Below the pieces are notes generated by a model, which saw only the letters and a program-made list of their open reading frames with translations, was not told the DNA's origin and made no database searches. A stretch of 64,000 nucleotides of DNA from RBG-16-66-20 sp964564865 (GTDB lineage Bacteria; Pseudomonadota; Gammaproteobacteria; Burkholderiales; SG8-39): assembly GCA_964564865.1 (NCBI GenBank), contig CAZMDA010000006.1, positions 1 to 64,000 of the forward strand, given 5' to 3'. Position numbers and translations under genes: made by a program. Below, one piece after another: positions 8,531 to 16,406 of the stretch (the stretch's first letter is position 1; every line of letters starts with the position of its first letter).

Positions 8531-8552
8531 GATGTAACCGATCGGTTACATC
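8531..8552. repeat. 22-bp perfect palindrome between convergent genes
   Basis: GATGTAACCGA is followed directly by its exact reverse complement. It sits 6 bases after the aldo/keto reductase stop and 6 bases before the DadA-like stop on the other strand. There is no T-run on either side, so it is not a standard intrinsic terminator. The core AACCGATCGGTT resembles operators of TetR-family repressors. Confidence 0.9.
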
Positions 8553-8558
8553 CGCCCC

Positions 8559-9803
8559 CTAGAACCGGTCCGCCCGGAACGGCGAAAGATCCACCTGCGA
8601 CGTCTCGCCCGCGATCAGCTCGGCAATCGAACGCGCGGTGCCGGCGGCGCTGCACATGCCGATGTGGCCGTGGCCGAAGGCGTAGAACACGTTCTTCGCC
8701 CGCGGCGAGGGGCCGATCACCGGCAGGCTGTCGGGCAGGCAGGGGCGGTGGCCCATCCAGCGGGAAATGCTCGCCGTGTTCATGGCCGGGTACATCTTGC
8801 GGCCCAGCTCCAGCAGCCGGTCGGCGCGCTCCCAGTTGGGCGGCGCCTCGAGCCCGGCGATCTCCACCGTGCCGGCGAAGCGCATGCCCATTTCCATCGG
8901 CGTGGTGAACACGCGCCGCGTCACCCAGTTCACCATCCGGTTGACGCTCAGGCCGGCGTTGGCGACGGTGACGTGGTAGCCGCGCTGCGTTTCCAGCGGC
9001 ACCCTGTCGCCCACGCGGGCGGCGAGGAAATGGGACCAGGCGCCCGCGGCGACGAGCACCGCGTCGGCGGCGAGCTCGTCCGGCTGGCCGTCGCGTTGCA
9101 GCTTGATCGTGACCCCGCCCGCGCGCGCCAGGATGTCGCGCGCCTCGGCCTTGATGTGCGTGCCGCCGTGGTTGGCGACGCTTTCGGCGAGCAGCTTGGT
9201 GAGGCGGGACGGGTTGATGGTGAAGCCGTTTTCCGGCGCCAGCGTCCCCCAGCGGAACTCGGGCGCGAGCTCGGGCGCGAAGCGCTCGATGTCCGCGCGC
9301 GACAGGTCCTCCAGCACCGCGCCCAGCCGCCTGCGGTCGTCCTCCGCGGGCTTGGCGGCGAGGAAATCCTGCTCGGAGTTGTAGACGTAGACGATGCCCT
9401 CGCGGCGGATCAGGTCCTGCGCCTCGGCGCGCTCGACGATGGGCTGGTAGGCGTCGAACACCGGCGCGAGCAGCGGCCGCAGCGCGCCGGCGCAGCGCTG
9501 CATGTCCTCCCGGTTGGCGAGCTTGAGGAAGCTGATGAGCCAGGGCAGCGCCTTCGGCAGGTAGGAGGGCTGCACGCGCAGCGGCCCCAGCGGGTCCAAC
9601 AGCCAGCCCGGGATCTGCCGGATCATGCCCGGCACCGCGACCGGGGTCACCGCGGTGGGGGAGAGCGATCCGGCGTTGCCATACGAAGTGGCCTCGCCCG
9701 GCGCGTCGCGCTCGATGAGCGTGACCGCCATGCCCTTCTTCTGCAGCCAGGCGGCGCAGGAGGCGCCGACGATGCCGGCGCCGATGACGGCGACATGCTT
9801 CAT
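8559..9803 (-). CDS. D-amino-acid dehydrogenase-like FAD oxidoreductase (DadA type)
   Basis: A 414-residue flavoenzyme that oxidises D-amino acids or related amines to imines, which hydrolyse to 2-oxo acids and ammonia, passing electrons to the quinone pool. The N-terminal FAD motif is VIGAGIVGASCAAWLQKKG. GNAGSLSPTAVTPVAVPG, QRGYHVTVA and the C-terminal FGHGHIGMCSAAGTARSIAE are typical DadA features. The start at 9803 overlaps the MBL-fold stop as ATGA. It is the last gene of the operon that begins with the GntR regulator, next to RidA and a second FAD oxidase, which fits amine or amino-acid catabolism. Confidence 0.9.
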   Translation of the reverse strand: MKHVAVIGAGIVGASCAAWLQKKGMAVTLIERDAPGEATSYGNAGSLSPTAVTPVAVPGMIRQIPGWLLDPLGPLRVQPSYLPKALPWLISFLKLANREDMQRCAGALRPLLAPVFDAYQPIVERAEAQDLIRREGIVYVYNSEQDFLAAKPAEDDRRRLGAVLEDLSRADIERFAPELAPEFRWGTLAPENGFTINPSRLTKLLAESVANHGGTHIKAEARDILARAGGVTIKLQRDGQPDELAADAVLVAAGAWSHFLAARVGDRVPLETQRGYHVTVANAGLSVNRMVNWVTRRVFTTPMEMGMRFAGTVEIAGLEAPPNWERADRLLELGRKMYPAMNTASISRWMGHRPCLPDSLPVIGPSPRAKNVFYAFGHGHIGMCSAAGTARSIAELIAGETSQVDLSPFRADRF

Positions 9804-10705
9804 GCGCCAGGCTCCACGAACCTGGGCACGAAGCCGGGGGCGCGGTCGTCCTCGCTTCGTTCGATGGCAACGACGTGGGGCGCGGCGAAGTGGGTCGGGA
9901 AGAGCAGCGCGCCGGAGTCGGCGCAGCGCTCGAGGAGCCGGCGCCGCGTGGCGCGCGCCACCTCGGGAAGCTCGTCGGCGCGGTTGTTCCAGGCGGGCTC
10001 GTACACCTGCACCGGATGGTGGATGGCGTCGCCGCAGAAGATGCCGCCGCGGCCATCGCGCAGGTCCAGCAGCACTTGCCCCGGCGTGTGGCCGGGCGCG
10101 GGCCGCACCTGCAGGCGGTCGTCGATCGCGTGTTCCATTTCGATCAGCACGGCCTGTCCGGCGGCGATCACCGGCAAGAGGCTGTCGTCGTAGACCTTCG
10201 CGCGATCGGGCGCCTGCGCGCGCCGGTCGCCAATCGCCGGGTTCCAGCGCTCGTCCTCGATGCGCGAATACAGGTACTTCGCGTTCGGGAAGGTGGGAAC
10301 CCAGCGGCCGTTCTCCAGCCGGGTGTTCCAGCCGACATGGTCGGCGTGCAGGTGGGTGCACAGCACGATGTCGATGTCCGCGGGCGAGACGCCGGCCGCG
10401 GCGAGGCGCTGGAGGTAGGGACGGTCCTGCATGTGGAAGCGCGGCAGCCAGGGCCGCTCCTTGTGGTTGCCGCCGCAGGTGTCGACCAGCACGATGCGCC
10501 CGCCGCTGCGGATCAGCCAGGAATGGCAGCTGGTGATCAGGCGGTCGCGCGCCGGGTCATAGTGCGTCGGCACCATCCACGGCAGGTGCTTCTCGAAGCG
10601 CTCGCGCACGATGTCGGGGATGAAGCCGCTGGCTGCGGCGTCGTTCGGCCCGACTTGCTCCTCGATGCGCGTCACGGTCGCGCTGCCGACGGTCCAGGTC
10701 TGCAT
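9800..10705 (-). CDS. MBL-fold metallo-hydrolase
   Basis: A 301-residue metallo-beta-lactamase-fold hydrolase. The two-metal motif is CTHLHADHVGW near residues 110-120, with later ligands in VRPAPGHTPGQVLLDL and FCGDAIHHPVQV. ATG 10705 gives MQTWTVGSATVTRIEEQ and overlaps the upstream stop as TGATG, so translation is coupled. There is no signal peptide. Family members cleave lactones, thioesters or amides. In this operon it may open a cyclic product of amine oxidation, but that is inference from neighbours. Confidence 0.88.
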   Translation of the reverse strand: MQTWTVGSATVTRIEEQVGPNDAAASGFIPDIVRERFEKHLPWMVPTHYDPARDRLITSCHSWLIRSGGRIVLVDTCGGNHKERPWLPRFHMQDRPYLQRLAAAGVSPADIDIVLCTHLHADHVGWNTRLENGRWVPTFPNAKYLYSRIEDERWNPAIGDRRAQAPDRAKVYDDSLLPVIAAGQAVLIEMEHAIDDRLQVRPAPGHTPGQVLLDLRDGRGGIFCGDAIHHPVQVYEPAWNNRADELPEVARATRRRLLERCADSGALLFPTHFAAPHVVAIERSEDDRAPGFVPRFVEPGA

Positions 10706-12045
10706 CAGTGTGCCCTTGCCCTCAGGTCGTCCATCCGGTCCAGCACGCGATAGCCCGCGGCCACCATCGGCAGGAACCACGGCGCGCCGCCATACAGCGG
10801 CACGGTCGGGAACTCCGCGCGGTCGAACACGCAGTTCGGCTTGCCGCCGTCGAGGATCTTGCGCCCGATGCGGCTTCCCAGGTAGCCCATCATCGCCACG
10901 CCGTTGCCGTTGCAGCCGGCAACGTAGTGCAGCCCGTCAGTCTCGCCCATGTGCGGCAGGGCATCGAAGCTGAAGGCGACCTTGCAGCCCCAGGCGTGCG
11001 AAATGCGCGTGCCGGCGAGCTCGGGAAAGGATTTCACCATCCTCCCGTAGAGCACGGCCGCCGACTGCTCGGGGGAGACTTCGAACGGCGCGGCGCGGCT
11101 GCCGTACAGGAAGCGCGACCCGTCCGGCGTGAGGCGGAAGTAGGCCAGCATCCGCCGCTGGTCGGCCCCGGTGCGGCGCTTGGGCAGCAGGCGCTCCGCC
11201 AGCGCGGGCGCCAGAGGCTCGGTCACGATGATGTGGCTCGCCACCGGCACGACGCGCCGGCGCAGGTCCGTGGCGGGCAGGCGCGCCGCCTGGGCGTTGG
11301 TCGCCAGCACCACGTTGGTCGCGACGGTGTCGCCGGTGGCGGCGCGAACCCGGAAGTCCGTCCCTGCGCGCGTGATGCCGAGCACCGGCGCCCGCGCATG
11401 GAGCTCGACGCCCGCTTCGCGGCACAACCGCAGCAGCCCGTGCAGGTAGCGCGCCGGGCTGAGCTGCGCGGAGCGTGGAATGACCATCACGCCGTGGAAG
11501 CGGTCCGAGCCGATCTCGGCGTGCTGCCCGGAGCGGGGCACGAGGTAGGCGCCGGCGTCGAACAACCTGTTGAGCCCGTCCACGCGCCGCCCGAGCTCCT
11601 CGTAGTGCCGCGGCGTCGGCGCGCAGGTCAGGCGGCCGCGCGGCTGGAAGTCGCAATCGATGTTGTTCGCAGCGATGAAGCGCGCCGTATGCTCGACGGA
11701 TTCGAGCGCGCCGTCCGCGATCGCCTTCAGGTCGGGCGCGCCGCGCCCGGACCACTTCGCCCAGCGCGCGACCTTGGCGAGGTCGATGCCGAAGCTCACG
11801 CCGCCGCTGTTGCGGCCGCTGGCGTTGAAGCCGAAGTCATCGGCCTCCAGAACCACGACCTTTGCGCCCCCGCGCGCGAGCTCGAGCGCGGCCGAGAGCC
11901 CGGCATAGCCGCCGCCCACCACCGCGACGTCGCAGCGCGCGGCGAGGGCGGCCGGCTCCGGTGCCTGCGGCGGGCAATCGTCCCACCAGACCGGGTGCGG
12001 GCGGAAATCCCGGTTCGGCAGCGCCCCGGGACCGGCGCTAGTCAT
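10705..12045 (-). CDS. FAD-dependent amine/amino-acid oxidase (PuuB/DAO family)
   Basis: A 446-residue flavoenzyme of the D-amino-acid-oxidase fold, closest in pattern to gamma-glutamylputrescine oxidase and related secondary-amine oxidases. Seen: N-terminal HPVWWDDCPPQ (typical of PuuB relatives), FAD-binding CDVAVVGGGYAGLSAALELA followed by VVVLEADDFGFNASGRNSGG, TDLRRRVVPVASHIIVTEPL and the C-terminal HYVAGCNGNGVAMMGYLG with the second FAD-contact glycines. The start overlaps the RidA stop by 8 bases. The presumed product is an imine, which fits the RidA gene just upstream. Confidence 0.9.
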   Translation of the reverse strand: MTSAGPGALPNRDFRPHPVWWDDCPPQAPEPAALAARCDVAVVGGGYAGLSAALELARGGAKVVVLEADDFGFNASGRNSGGVSFGIDLAKVARWAKWSGRGAPDLKAIADGALESVEHTARFIAANNIDCDFQPRGRLTCAPTPRHYEELGRRVDGLNRLFDAGAYLVPRSGQHAEIGSDRFHGVMVIPRSAQLSPARYLHGLLRLCREAGVELHARAPVLGITRAGTDFRVRAATGDTVATNVVLATNAQAARLPATDLRRRVVPVASHIIVTEPLAPALAERLLPKRRTGADQRRMLAYFRLTPDGSRFLYGSRAAPFEVSPEQSAAVLYGRMVKSFPELAGTRISHAWGCKVAFSFDALPHMGETDGLHYVAGCNGNGVAMMGYLGSRIGRKILDGGKPNCVFDRAEFPTVPLYGGAPWFLPMVAAGYRVLDRMDDLRARAH

Positions 12046-12433
12046 TCTTCGCGGCGATGACTTCCACTTCCAGTCGCAGCGCGGGGTTGGAGAGCTGGCC
12101 GACGCCGAGCAGCGTCATGGCCGGGTGGTGGTCGCCGAGGTAGGGCTTCCTCGCCTTGGCGACGGCCGGCTGCTCGCGCACGTCCACCATGTAGGTGATG
12201 ATCTTCACCACGTTGCCCATGTCCATGCCGGCTTCCGCCAGCAGGAGCTTCAGGTTCTCGTAGATGCGCGCGGTCTGCGCCTCGACGCCGTCCTCGAACG
12301 TGCCGTCCTGGCGCGCCCCGACCAGGCCGCAGGTGAAGAGGTAGCGGGCGCCGGGGCGCACCTCGATGGCGTTGCTCCAGGGCCCGGGGGGCGGACGCAT
12401 GGCCGACGGGTTCAGCATTCGGTGCGTGGTCAT
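12038..12433 (-). CDS. RidA-family (YjgF/UK114) imine/enamine deaminase
   Basis: A 131-residue member of the RidA superfamily, which hydrolyse reactive enamines and imines. Seen: SNAIEVRPGARYLFTCGLVG, the QTARIYENLKLLLAEAGMDM helix, VVKIITYMVDVRE and the C-terminal ALRLEVEVIAAKND, in which the Arg may play the role of the substrate-binding Arg of RidA. The PARS-type motif of archetypal RidA is replaced by NPALRLEVE, so it belongs to a divergent Rid subgroup. Its place between an ABC permease and two imine-forming flavoenzymes gives it an obvious job. Confidence 0.88.
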   Translation of the reverse strand: MTTHRMLNPSAMRPPPGPWSNAIEVRPGARYLFTCGLVGARQDGTFEDGVEAQTARIYENLKLLLAEAGMDMGNVVKIITYMVDVREQPAVAKARKPYLGDHHPAMTLLGVGQLSNPALRLEVEVIAAKND

Positions 12434-12458
12434 TGCGGTGTTCCTCCAGTCGCGGGTG

Positions 12459-13304
12459 TCAGAAGCGCAGGCCGGCGTCCCCGCCGCGCTTCCAGGGAAT
12501 CACGAGGCGCTCGATGCGCCCCATCAGCAGCTGCGACAGGTAGCCCACCAGCGCGATCATGATGAGGCCGACGTACATCTCGCGCACCTCGAACACCTGC
12601 CAGGAGTGCCACACGATGTAGCCCAGGCCCCACTCGGTGCCGAAGTTCTCGGCGATCACCACCACGATGAGCGCCATCCCCAGGCCCAGCTGGAACCCGG
12701 TGAAGATGAACGGCATGGCGCCGGGCAGCGCGATGGTACGGTAGGCCTGCCAGCGGCTGGCGCGGAAGTCCGCCGCGACGTCGAGGTAGACGCGGTCGAT
12801 GTTGACCACCCCGGCGAGCGTGCTGATCAGCACCTGGAAGAACACCGCGAACCCGACGATGGCGTACTTGGAGGCCTCGCCCAGGCCGAAGATGAGCATC
12901 GCCAGCGGGAACAGCGCCACCTTGGGGATCGGGTAGATGGAATAGATGGCCGGCTGCAGGAAGGCGCGCACCGCCGGCGACAGGCCCATGACGACGCCCA
13001 GCAGCACCGCCGGGACCGCGCCCAGGAGGAAGCCGACCGCCACCCGGCTCAGCGTGTAGGCAAGGTGCTTGAACAGGACGCCGGAGGCGAGCATCGCCCA
13101 CAGCTCGCGCAGCACGGAGGAGGGCGCCGGGAAGAAGCGCGCATCGAGCAGCCCGACGCGCACCAGCGCCTCCCAGGCGAGCAGCAGGATGATCGGCGAG
13201 GCGACGGCGCGGAACGCGCTCGAGCCCCACAGGCGCTGCACGGGGCTGACGGCGCGCGCGCCGTCGGGGAGGATGCGGGTCTCGCCCGGGGACTCGTCCC
13301 TCAT
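12459..13304 (-). CDS. ABC transporter permease (SsuC/TauC type)
   Basis: A 281-residue inner-membrane permease of the nitrate/sulfonate/taurine type. Several hydrophobic helices are visible (FRAVASPIILLLAWEALVRV, VAVGFLLGAVPAVLLGVVMG, MALIVVVIAENFG, MIALVGYLSQLLMG). The cytoplasmic loop DVAADFRASRWQAYRTIALP corresponds to the EAA-like ATPase-docking loop. The start at 13304 overlaps the ATPase stop as ATGA. With the ATPase and binding protein just upstream it completes one importer. Confidence 0.92.
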   Translation of the reverse strand: MRDESPGETRILPDGARAVSPVQRLWGSSAFRAVASPIILLLAWEALVRVGLLDARFFPAPSSVLRELWAMLASGVLFKHLAYTLSRVAVGFLLGAVPAVLLGVVMGLSPAVRAFLQPAIYSIYPIPKVALFPLAMLIFGLGEASKYAIVGFAVFFQVLISTLAGVVNIDRVYLDVAADFRASRWQAYRTIALPGAMPFIFTGFQLGLGMALIVVVIAENFGTEWGLGYIVWHSWQVFEVREMYVGLIMIALVGYLSQLLMGRIERLVIPWKRGGDAGLRF

Positions 13305-14065
13305 CGGCCGATGACCTCCTCCCGCAGCAGCATCCAGATCTCGCGCCCGAGGCGGCCGAACTCCGCGTCGCCCTTGAGGTCGTAGACCGCGCGCGGCCGG
13401 GGAAAGCGCACCGGCAGGTCCGCCTTGATCCGTCCCGGACGCCCGCTCATGACGAGCACCCGGTCGCCCATCACCAGCGCCTCGTCGATGGAGTGGGTGA
13501 TGAAGATCACGGTCTTGCGGGACTCGCTCCACAGGCGCAGCAGTTCCTCCTGCAGCACCACCTTGTTCTGCTCGTCCAGCGCGGCGAAGGGCTCGTCCAT
13601 GAGCAGGATCTCCGGGTCGTTGGCGAAGGCGCGCGCCACGCTGACGCGCTGCTTCATGCCGCCGGAGAGCTGGAACGGGTAGGCGTCGGCGAAGGGCTCC
13701 AGTCCCGTGAGCGCGAGGAAATGCCCCACCGCCTCGGCGGTGCGGCGCTCGTCGACGCCGCGCAGGCGCAGGCCGTAGCCCACGTTGGCGCGCACCGTCA
13801 TCCAGGGGAAGATGGAGGCCTCCTGGAAGATCATCGAGGTGAGCGGCCGGCCGGCGTCGCGGCGCTTCAGGCTCACTTCGCCGGCGGAGGGCGACTCCAG
13901 CCCGCCCAGGATGCGCAGCAGCGTGGTCTTGCCGCAGCCCGAGGGGCCGACGATGACGATGAACTCGCCGTCGGCCACCTCGAAGTCGCAGCGTTCCAGC
14001 GCGACCACCGGACCGCGGGCGCCGGGGAACTCCTTGTGCAGCCCGCGGATCGCGATCTTGCTCAC
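13301..14065 (-). CDS. ABC transporter ATP-binding protein (SsuB/TauB type)
   Basis: A 254-residue ATPase driving the importer. The full set of motifs is present: Walker A GPSGCGKTTLLRILGG (about residues 40-55), Q-loop SMIFQEASIFPW, signature LSGGMKQRVSVARAFA, Walker B EILLMDEPFAALDEQ and the switch His in VIFITHSIDEAL. The start is 6 bases after the binding-protein stop, and the 3' end overlaps the permease start. Confidence 0.95.
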   Translation of the reverse strand: MSKIAIRGLHKEFPGARGPVVALERCDFEVADGEFIVIVGPSGCGKTTLLRILGGLESPSAGEVSLKRRDAGRPLTSMIFQEASIFPWMTVRANVGYGLRLRGVDERRTAEAVGHFLALTGLEPFADAYPFQLSGGMKQRVSVARAFANDPEILLMDEPFAALDEQNKVVLQEELLRLWSESRKTVIFITHSIDEALVMGDRVLVMSGRPGRIKADLPVRFPRPRAVYDLKGDAEFGRLGREIWMLLREEVIGR

Positions 14066-14071
14066 GCCCTC

Positions 14072-15094
14072 TTACTTCGCGCCGCCCAGCTGCTTCACGG
14101 CGAACTCGGCGTAGGACATGTCGACCAGCCGCTTCGGGTCGATCGCCTCCTTCATGCGGCCGTTGGCGTGCCACCACTTCACGTCGTAGTCCATGCCGGC
14201 GACGTTCAGGGTCCCGTTCGGGTGCAGCCCGGGATAGGCCATCTGGCGGTAGACCTCGGGATCCTTCACCGAGGTGTGCTTGGACAGGATCGCCACCAGC
14301 TCCTCGCGCGGGGCGCGGCCGGCCAGGGCGTCGTTGTAGAAGCGCACCCCCTTCAGGTAGGCGACCATGAACCTGCGCGCCAGGTCCGGCTTGCCGATGA
14401 TGCCCGGGCCGTACATCAGCGCGCCGTACTGCTGGTTGGGATATACCTCGTCGGCGCGCTTCCACAGCACCGCCACGCCGCGCGTGATCGCCGCCGTCAC
14501 CAGCGGCTCGGCGACGACGCCGATATCGGCCTTGCCGGTGCCCAGCGCGGCGATGATGTCCGGGAAAGTCATGTTGACGAGCTTCACGTCGGCTTCCTTC
14601 AGGCCGGCGCCCGAGAGCACGCGGCCGATCGTCACCTCGCTGCTCGCGCCGCGCATGTGCCCGGTGACCGCGATGACGCGGCCGCGGAAGTCCGCCGCGG
14701 TCTTGATCGTGTCGGCGAGGTCCTTGCGCACCAGGAACGCGAAATAGCCGTGGCCGGGCAGGGTGCTGCCCTTGTCGGCCACGATCTTCATCGGCACGCC
14801 CTGGCGCACGGCGTTGTACAGGCCCGCGCCCGGCGAGCCTCCGGAGACGTCCAGGTTGCCGTTGGCGAGCTCGGTCACCATGGTCGCGCCGGAATCGACC
14901 TTCGCCAGTTCCACCTCGATGCCCTGCTCGGCGAAGAACTTCTTCTCGATGGCGATGTAGATGCCGGCATCCGACACCGACGAGAAGGCGCCGACCCTGA
15001 CCTTCTGCAGCTGCGCCTGGGCGGGCGGGGCGGTCACCAGGGCCGAGCCCAGCACGAGGAGCGTGCCGGCGATGCTTGCGGAGAGCGTTCTCAT
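14072..15094 (-). CDS. ABC transporter substrate-binding protein (SsuA/NMT1-like)
   Basis: A 340-residue periplasmic receptor with a Sec signal (MRTLSASIAGTLLVLGSALV through PPAQAQ). The mature protein starts LQKVRVGAFSSVSDAGIYIA and continues with EKKFFAEQGIEVELAKVDSG and TAADFRGRVIAVTG, the pattern of nitrate/sulfonate/thiamine-precursor receptors. It is the first transport gene after the GntR regulator, 10 bases downstream. The ligand is not evident; the operon content points to an amine, amino acid or another nitrogen compound. Confidence 0.92.
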   Translation of the reverse strand: MRTLSASIAGTLLVLGSALVTAPPAQAQLQKVRVGAFSSVSDAGIYIAIEKKFFAEQGIEVELAKVDSGATMVTELANGNLDVSGGSPGAGLYNAVRQGVPMKIVADKGSTLPGHGYFAFLVRKDLADTIKTAADFRGRVIAVTGHMRGASSEVTIGRVLSGAGLKEADVKLVNMTFPDIIAALGTGKADIGVVAEPLVTAAITRGVAVLWKRADEVYPNQQYGALMYGPGIIGKPDLARRFMVAYLKGVRFYNDALAGRAPREELVAILSKHTSVKDPEVYRQMAYPGLHPNGTLNVAGMDYDVKWWHANGRMKEAIDPKRLVDMSYAEFAVKQLGGAK

Positions 15095-15104
15095 CCTAAT
15101 CTCC

Positions 15105-15860
15105 TTATTTTGCTGCGTTGGTCATGCGGGTGGAAGGGCGGGCCGAGGTCAGGGACTGCGCCACCATGCGGCCGGTGCGCTCGATGTGGTCGCGCAGCAG
15201 CGCGCAGGCCTCGTCGGCGCGGCGGCCCAGCGCCGCATCGCTGATGGCGCGGTGCTCCTGGGCGACGTCGCGGTCGATCGGGTGGTGCTCGAGGAACAGG
15301 CGCCGGTAGCGGTCGCCCAGGTCGTGCAGCGTGGCGCAGAAGTTCAGCAGCAGCGGCATGCCGCAGGCGGCGATCAGGGCGTCGTGGAAGGCGCGGTGCC
15401 GGCGTTCCCAGGTCTCCACCTTCGCGTCGCCGGCGGCGCTGCGCTCCACCTTGGACAGTTCGTGGAGCCGCGCCACGATGCCCGACTCCCACCCGTCGCC
15501 GCCAAGCCGGATCGACTCGCGCAACGCCAGGGTCTCGAACTCGGCGCGCAGGCGGGTCACCTCGCGCAGGTTGTCCTCGGATACCGGCGCCACGCGGTAG
15601 CCGCGCTGGTTCTCGAGCACCACCACGAAGCCTTCGGCGCTCAGCCGCGACAGGGCCTCGCGCAGCGGGCTCAAGCTGACGCCGAACTTCGCCCGCAGGT
15701 CCTCCAGGTGCAGCTTCTCCCCCGGGGGGAATGCGCCATTGGCGATCAGGGTGCGCAGGCGCACCGCGATTCCGGCGGCCAGCGTCCGGCTGTCGTCCTC
15801 CAGGAGGGCGCCAATCTGCATGCTCAGTCGATTCTCGACATCAAAATCGATTTTATGCAC
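15105..15860 (-). CDS. GntR-family regulator (FadR/FCD subgroup)
   Basis: A 251-residue transcription factor that heads the 15860-8559 operon and probably controls it in response to its substrate. I place the start at GTG 15860 because GGAG lies 7 bases upstream; ATG 15821 is an alternative and the frame is open further upstream to 15929. The winged helix-turn-helix spans roughly residues 30-95 (GAFPPGEKLHLEDLRAKFGV, LSPLREALSRLSAEGFV). The C-terminal all-helical FCD domain has the expected His residues (ETWERRHRAFHDALIAAC and EHRAISDAAL), which usually hold a metal near the effector site. It is divergent from the lipocalin-like gene across 83 bases. Confidence 0.9.
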   Translation of the reverse strand: MHKIDFDVENRLSMQIGALLEDDSRTLAAGIAVRLRTLIANGAFPPGEKLHLEDLRAKFGVSLSPLREALSRLSAEGFVVVLENQRGYRVAPVSEDNLREVTRLRAEFETLALRESIRLGGDGWESGIVARLHELSKVERSAAGDAKVETWERRHRAFHDALIAACGMPLLLNFCATLHDLGDRYRRLFLEHHPIDRDVAQEHRAISDAALGRRADEACALLRDHIERTGRMVAQSLTSARPSTRMTNAAK

Positions 15861-15943
15861 ACTCGATCTCCGAATGCGATCGAATAGTCGAAACTCGGGG
15901 CCAGTTGGATCGCAGGCCGTTGAATCCATGCACCATATGCGGG

Positions 15944-16357
15944 ATGAACTCGTCGACGATCTTCGCTGCCGGGCTGGGCGCCCGGCTCCCCGGCCGCTGG
16001 CGCCTGGATTCCTATGAAGCGCGAAGCGCGCAAGGCGCGGTCCGGTATCCCATGGGTCCGGACGCGTCAGGCGTGCTGCAGTACACCGCCGATCGCAAGG
16101 TGTCGGTCCACATCATGACGCGCGCCGCCGACGGCTACTTCGCCTACTACGGCGACTACGAAGTGGACGAGGCGCGCGGCGCCGTCACGCACCTCATCGA
16201 GCTCTCGTCGGATCCCGGCTTCGTCGGCGCGCGCAACCTGCGCTTCGCGGCGCTGGAGGGCGAGGGCGCCGGCGCGCGGCTGACGCTCTCCGGGCCGATG
16301 TCCTTCGACGGCGAGCCCCACACCATCCGGGTGGCGTGGGTGCGGGAGGCGGATTGA
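15944..16357 (+). CDS. Lipocalin-like domain protein
   Basis: A 137-residue single-domain protein. From about residue 14 it matches the lipocalin-like pattern (LPGRWRLDSYEARSAQGAVR, then YPMGPDASGVLQYTADRKVS and VHIM), with alternating beta segments and the GDYEVDEARGAVTH strand. Such proteins are small beta-barrels of unknown ligand, often beside catabolic genes. There is no signal peptide. It is a lone gene between a divergent GntR regulator and a convergent pirin. Confidence 0.75.
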   Translation: MNSSTIFAAGLGARLPGRWRLDSYEARSAQGAVRYPMGPDASGVLQYTADRKVSVHIMTRAADGYFAYYGDYEVDEARGAVTHLIELSSDPGFVGARNLRFAALEGEGAGARLTLSGPMSFDGEPHTIRVAWVREAD

Positions 16358-16375
16358 GCGGCCTGGTAGGTGGGA

Positions 16376-16401
16376 CAAATGTGCACGATCGTGCACATTT
16401 G
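16376..16401. repeat. 26-bp perfect palindrome between convergent genes
   Basis: CAAATGTGCACGA is followed by its exact reverse complement, 18 bases after the lipocalin-like stop and 5 bases before the pirin stop on the opposite strand. A GTGCAC is repeated within each arm. There is no T-tract, so a classical terminator is unlikely. RNA from either strand would fold into the same 13-bp hairpin if a few central bases open. Confidence 0.92.
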
Positions 16402-16406
16402 GCGCC

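Noticed and set aside
15843..15854. AAAATCGATTTT, a 12-bp palindrome near the gntR start, considered as an autoregulatory operator.
   Set aside because: With the best-supported start (GTG 15860) it lies inside the coding region and encodes KIDF. It could still bind protein, but nothing sets it apart.
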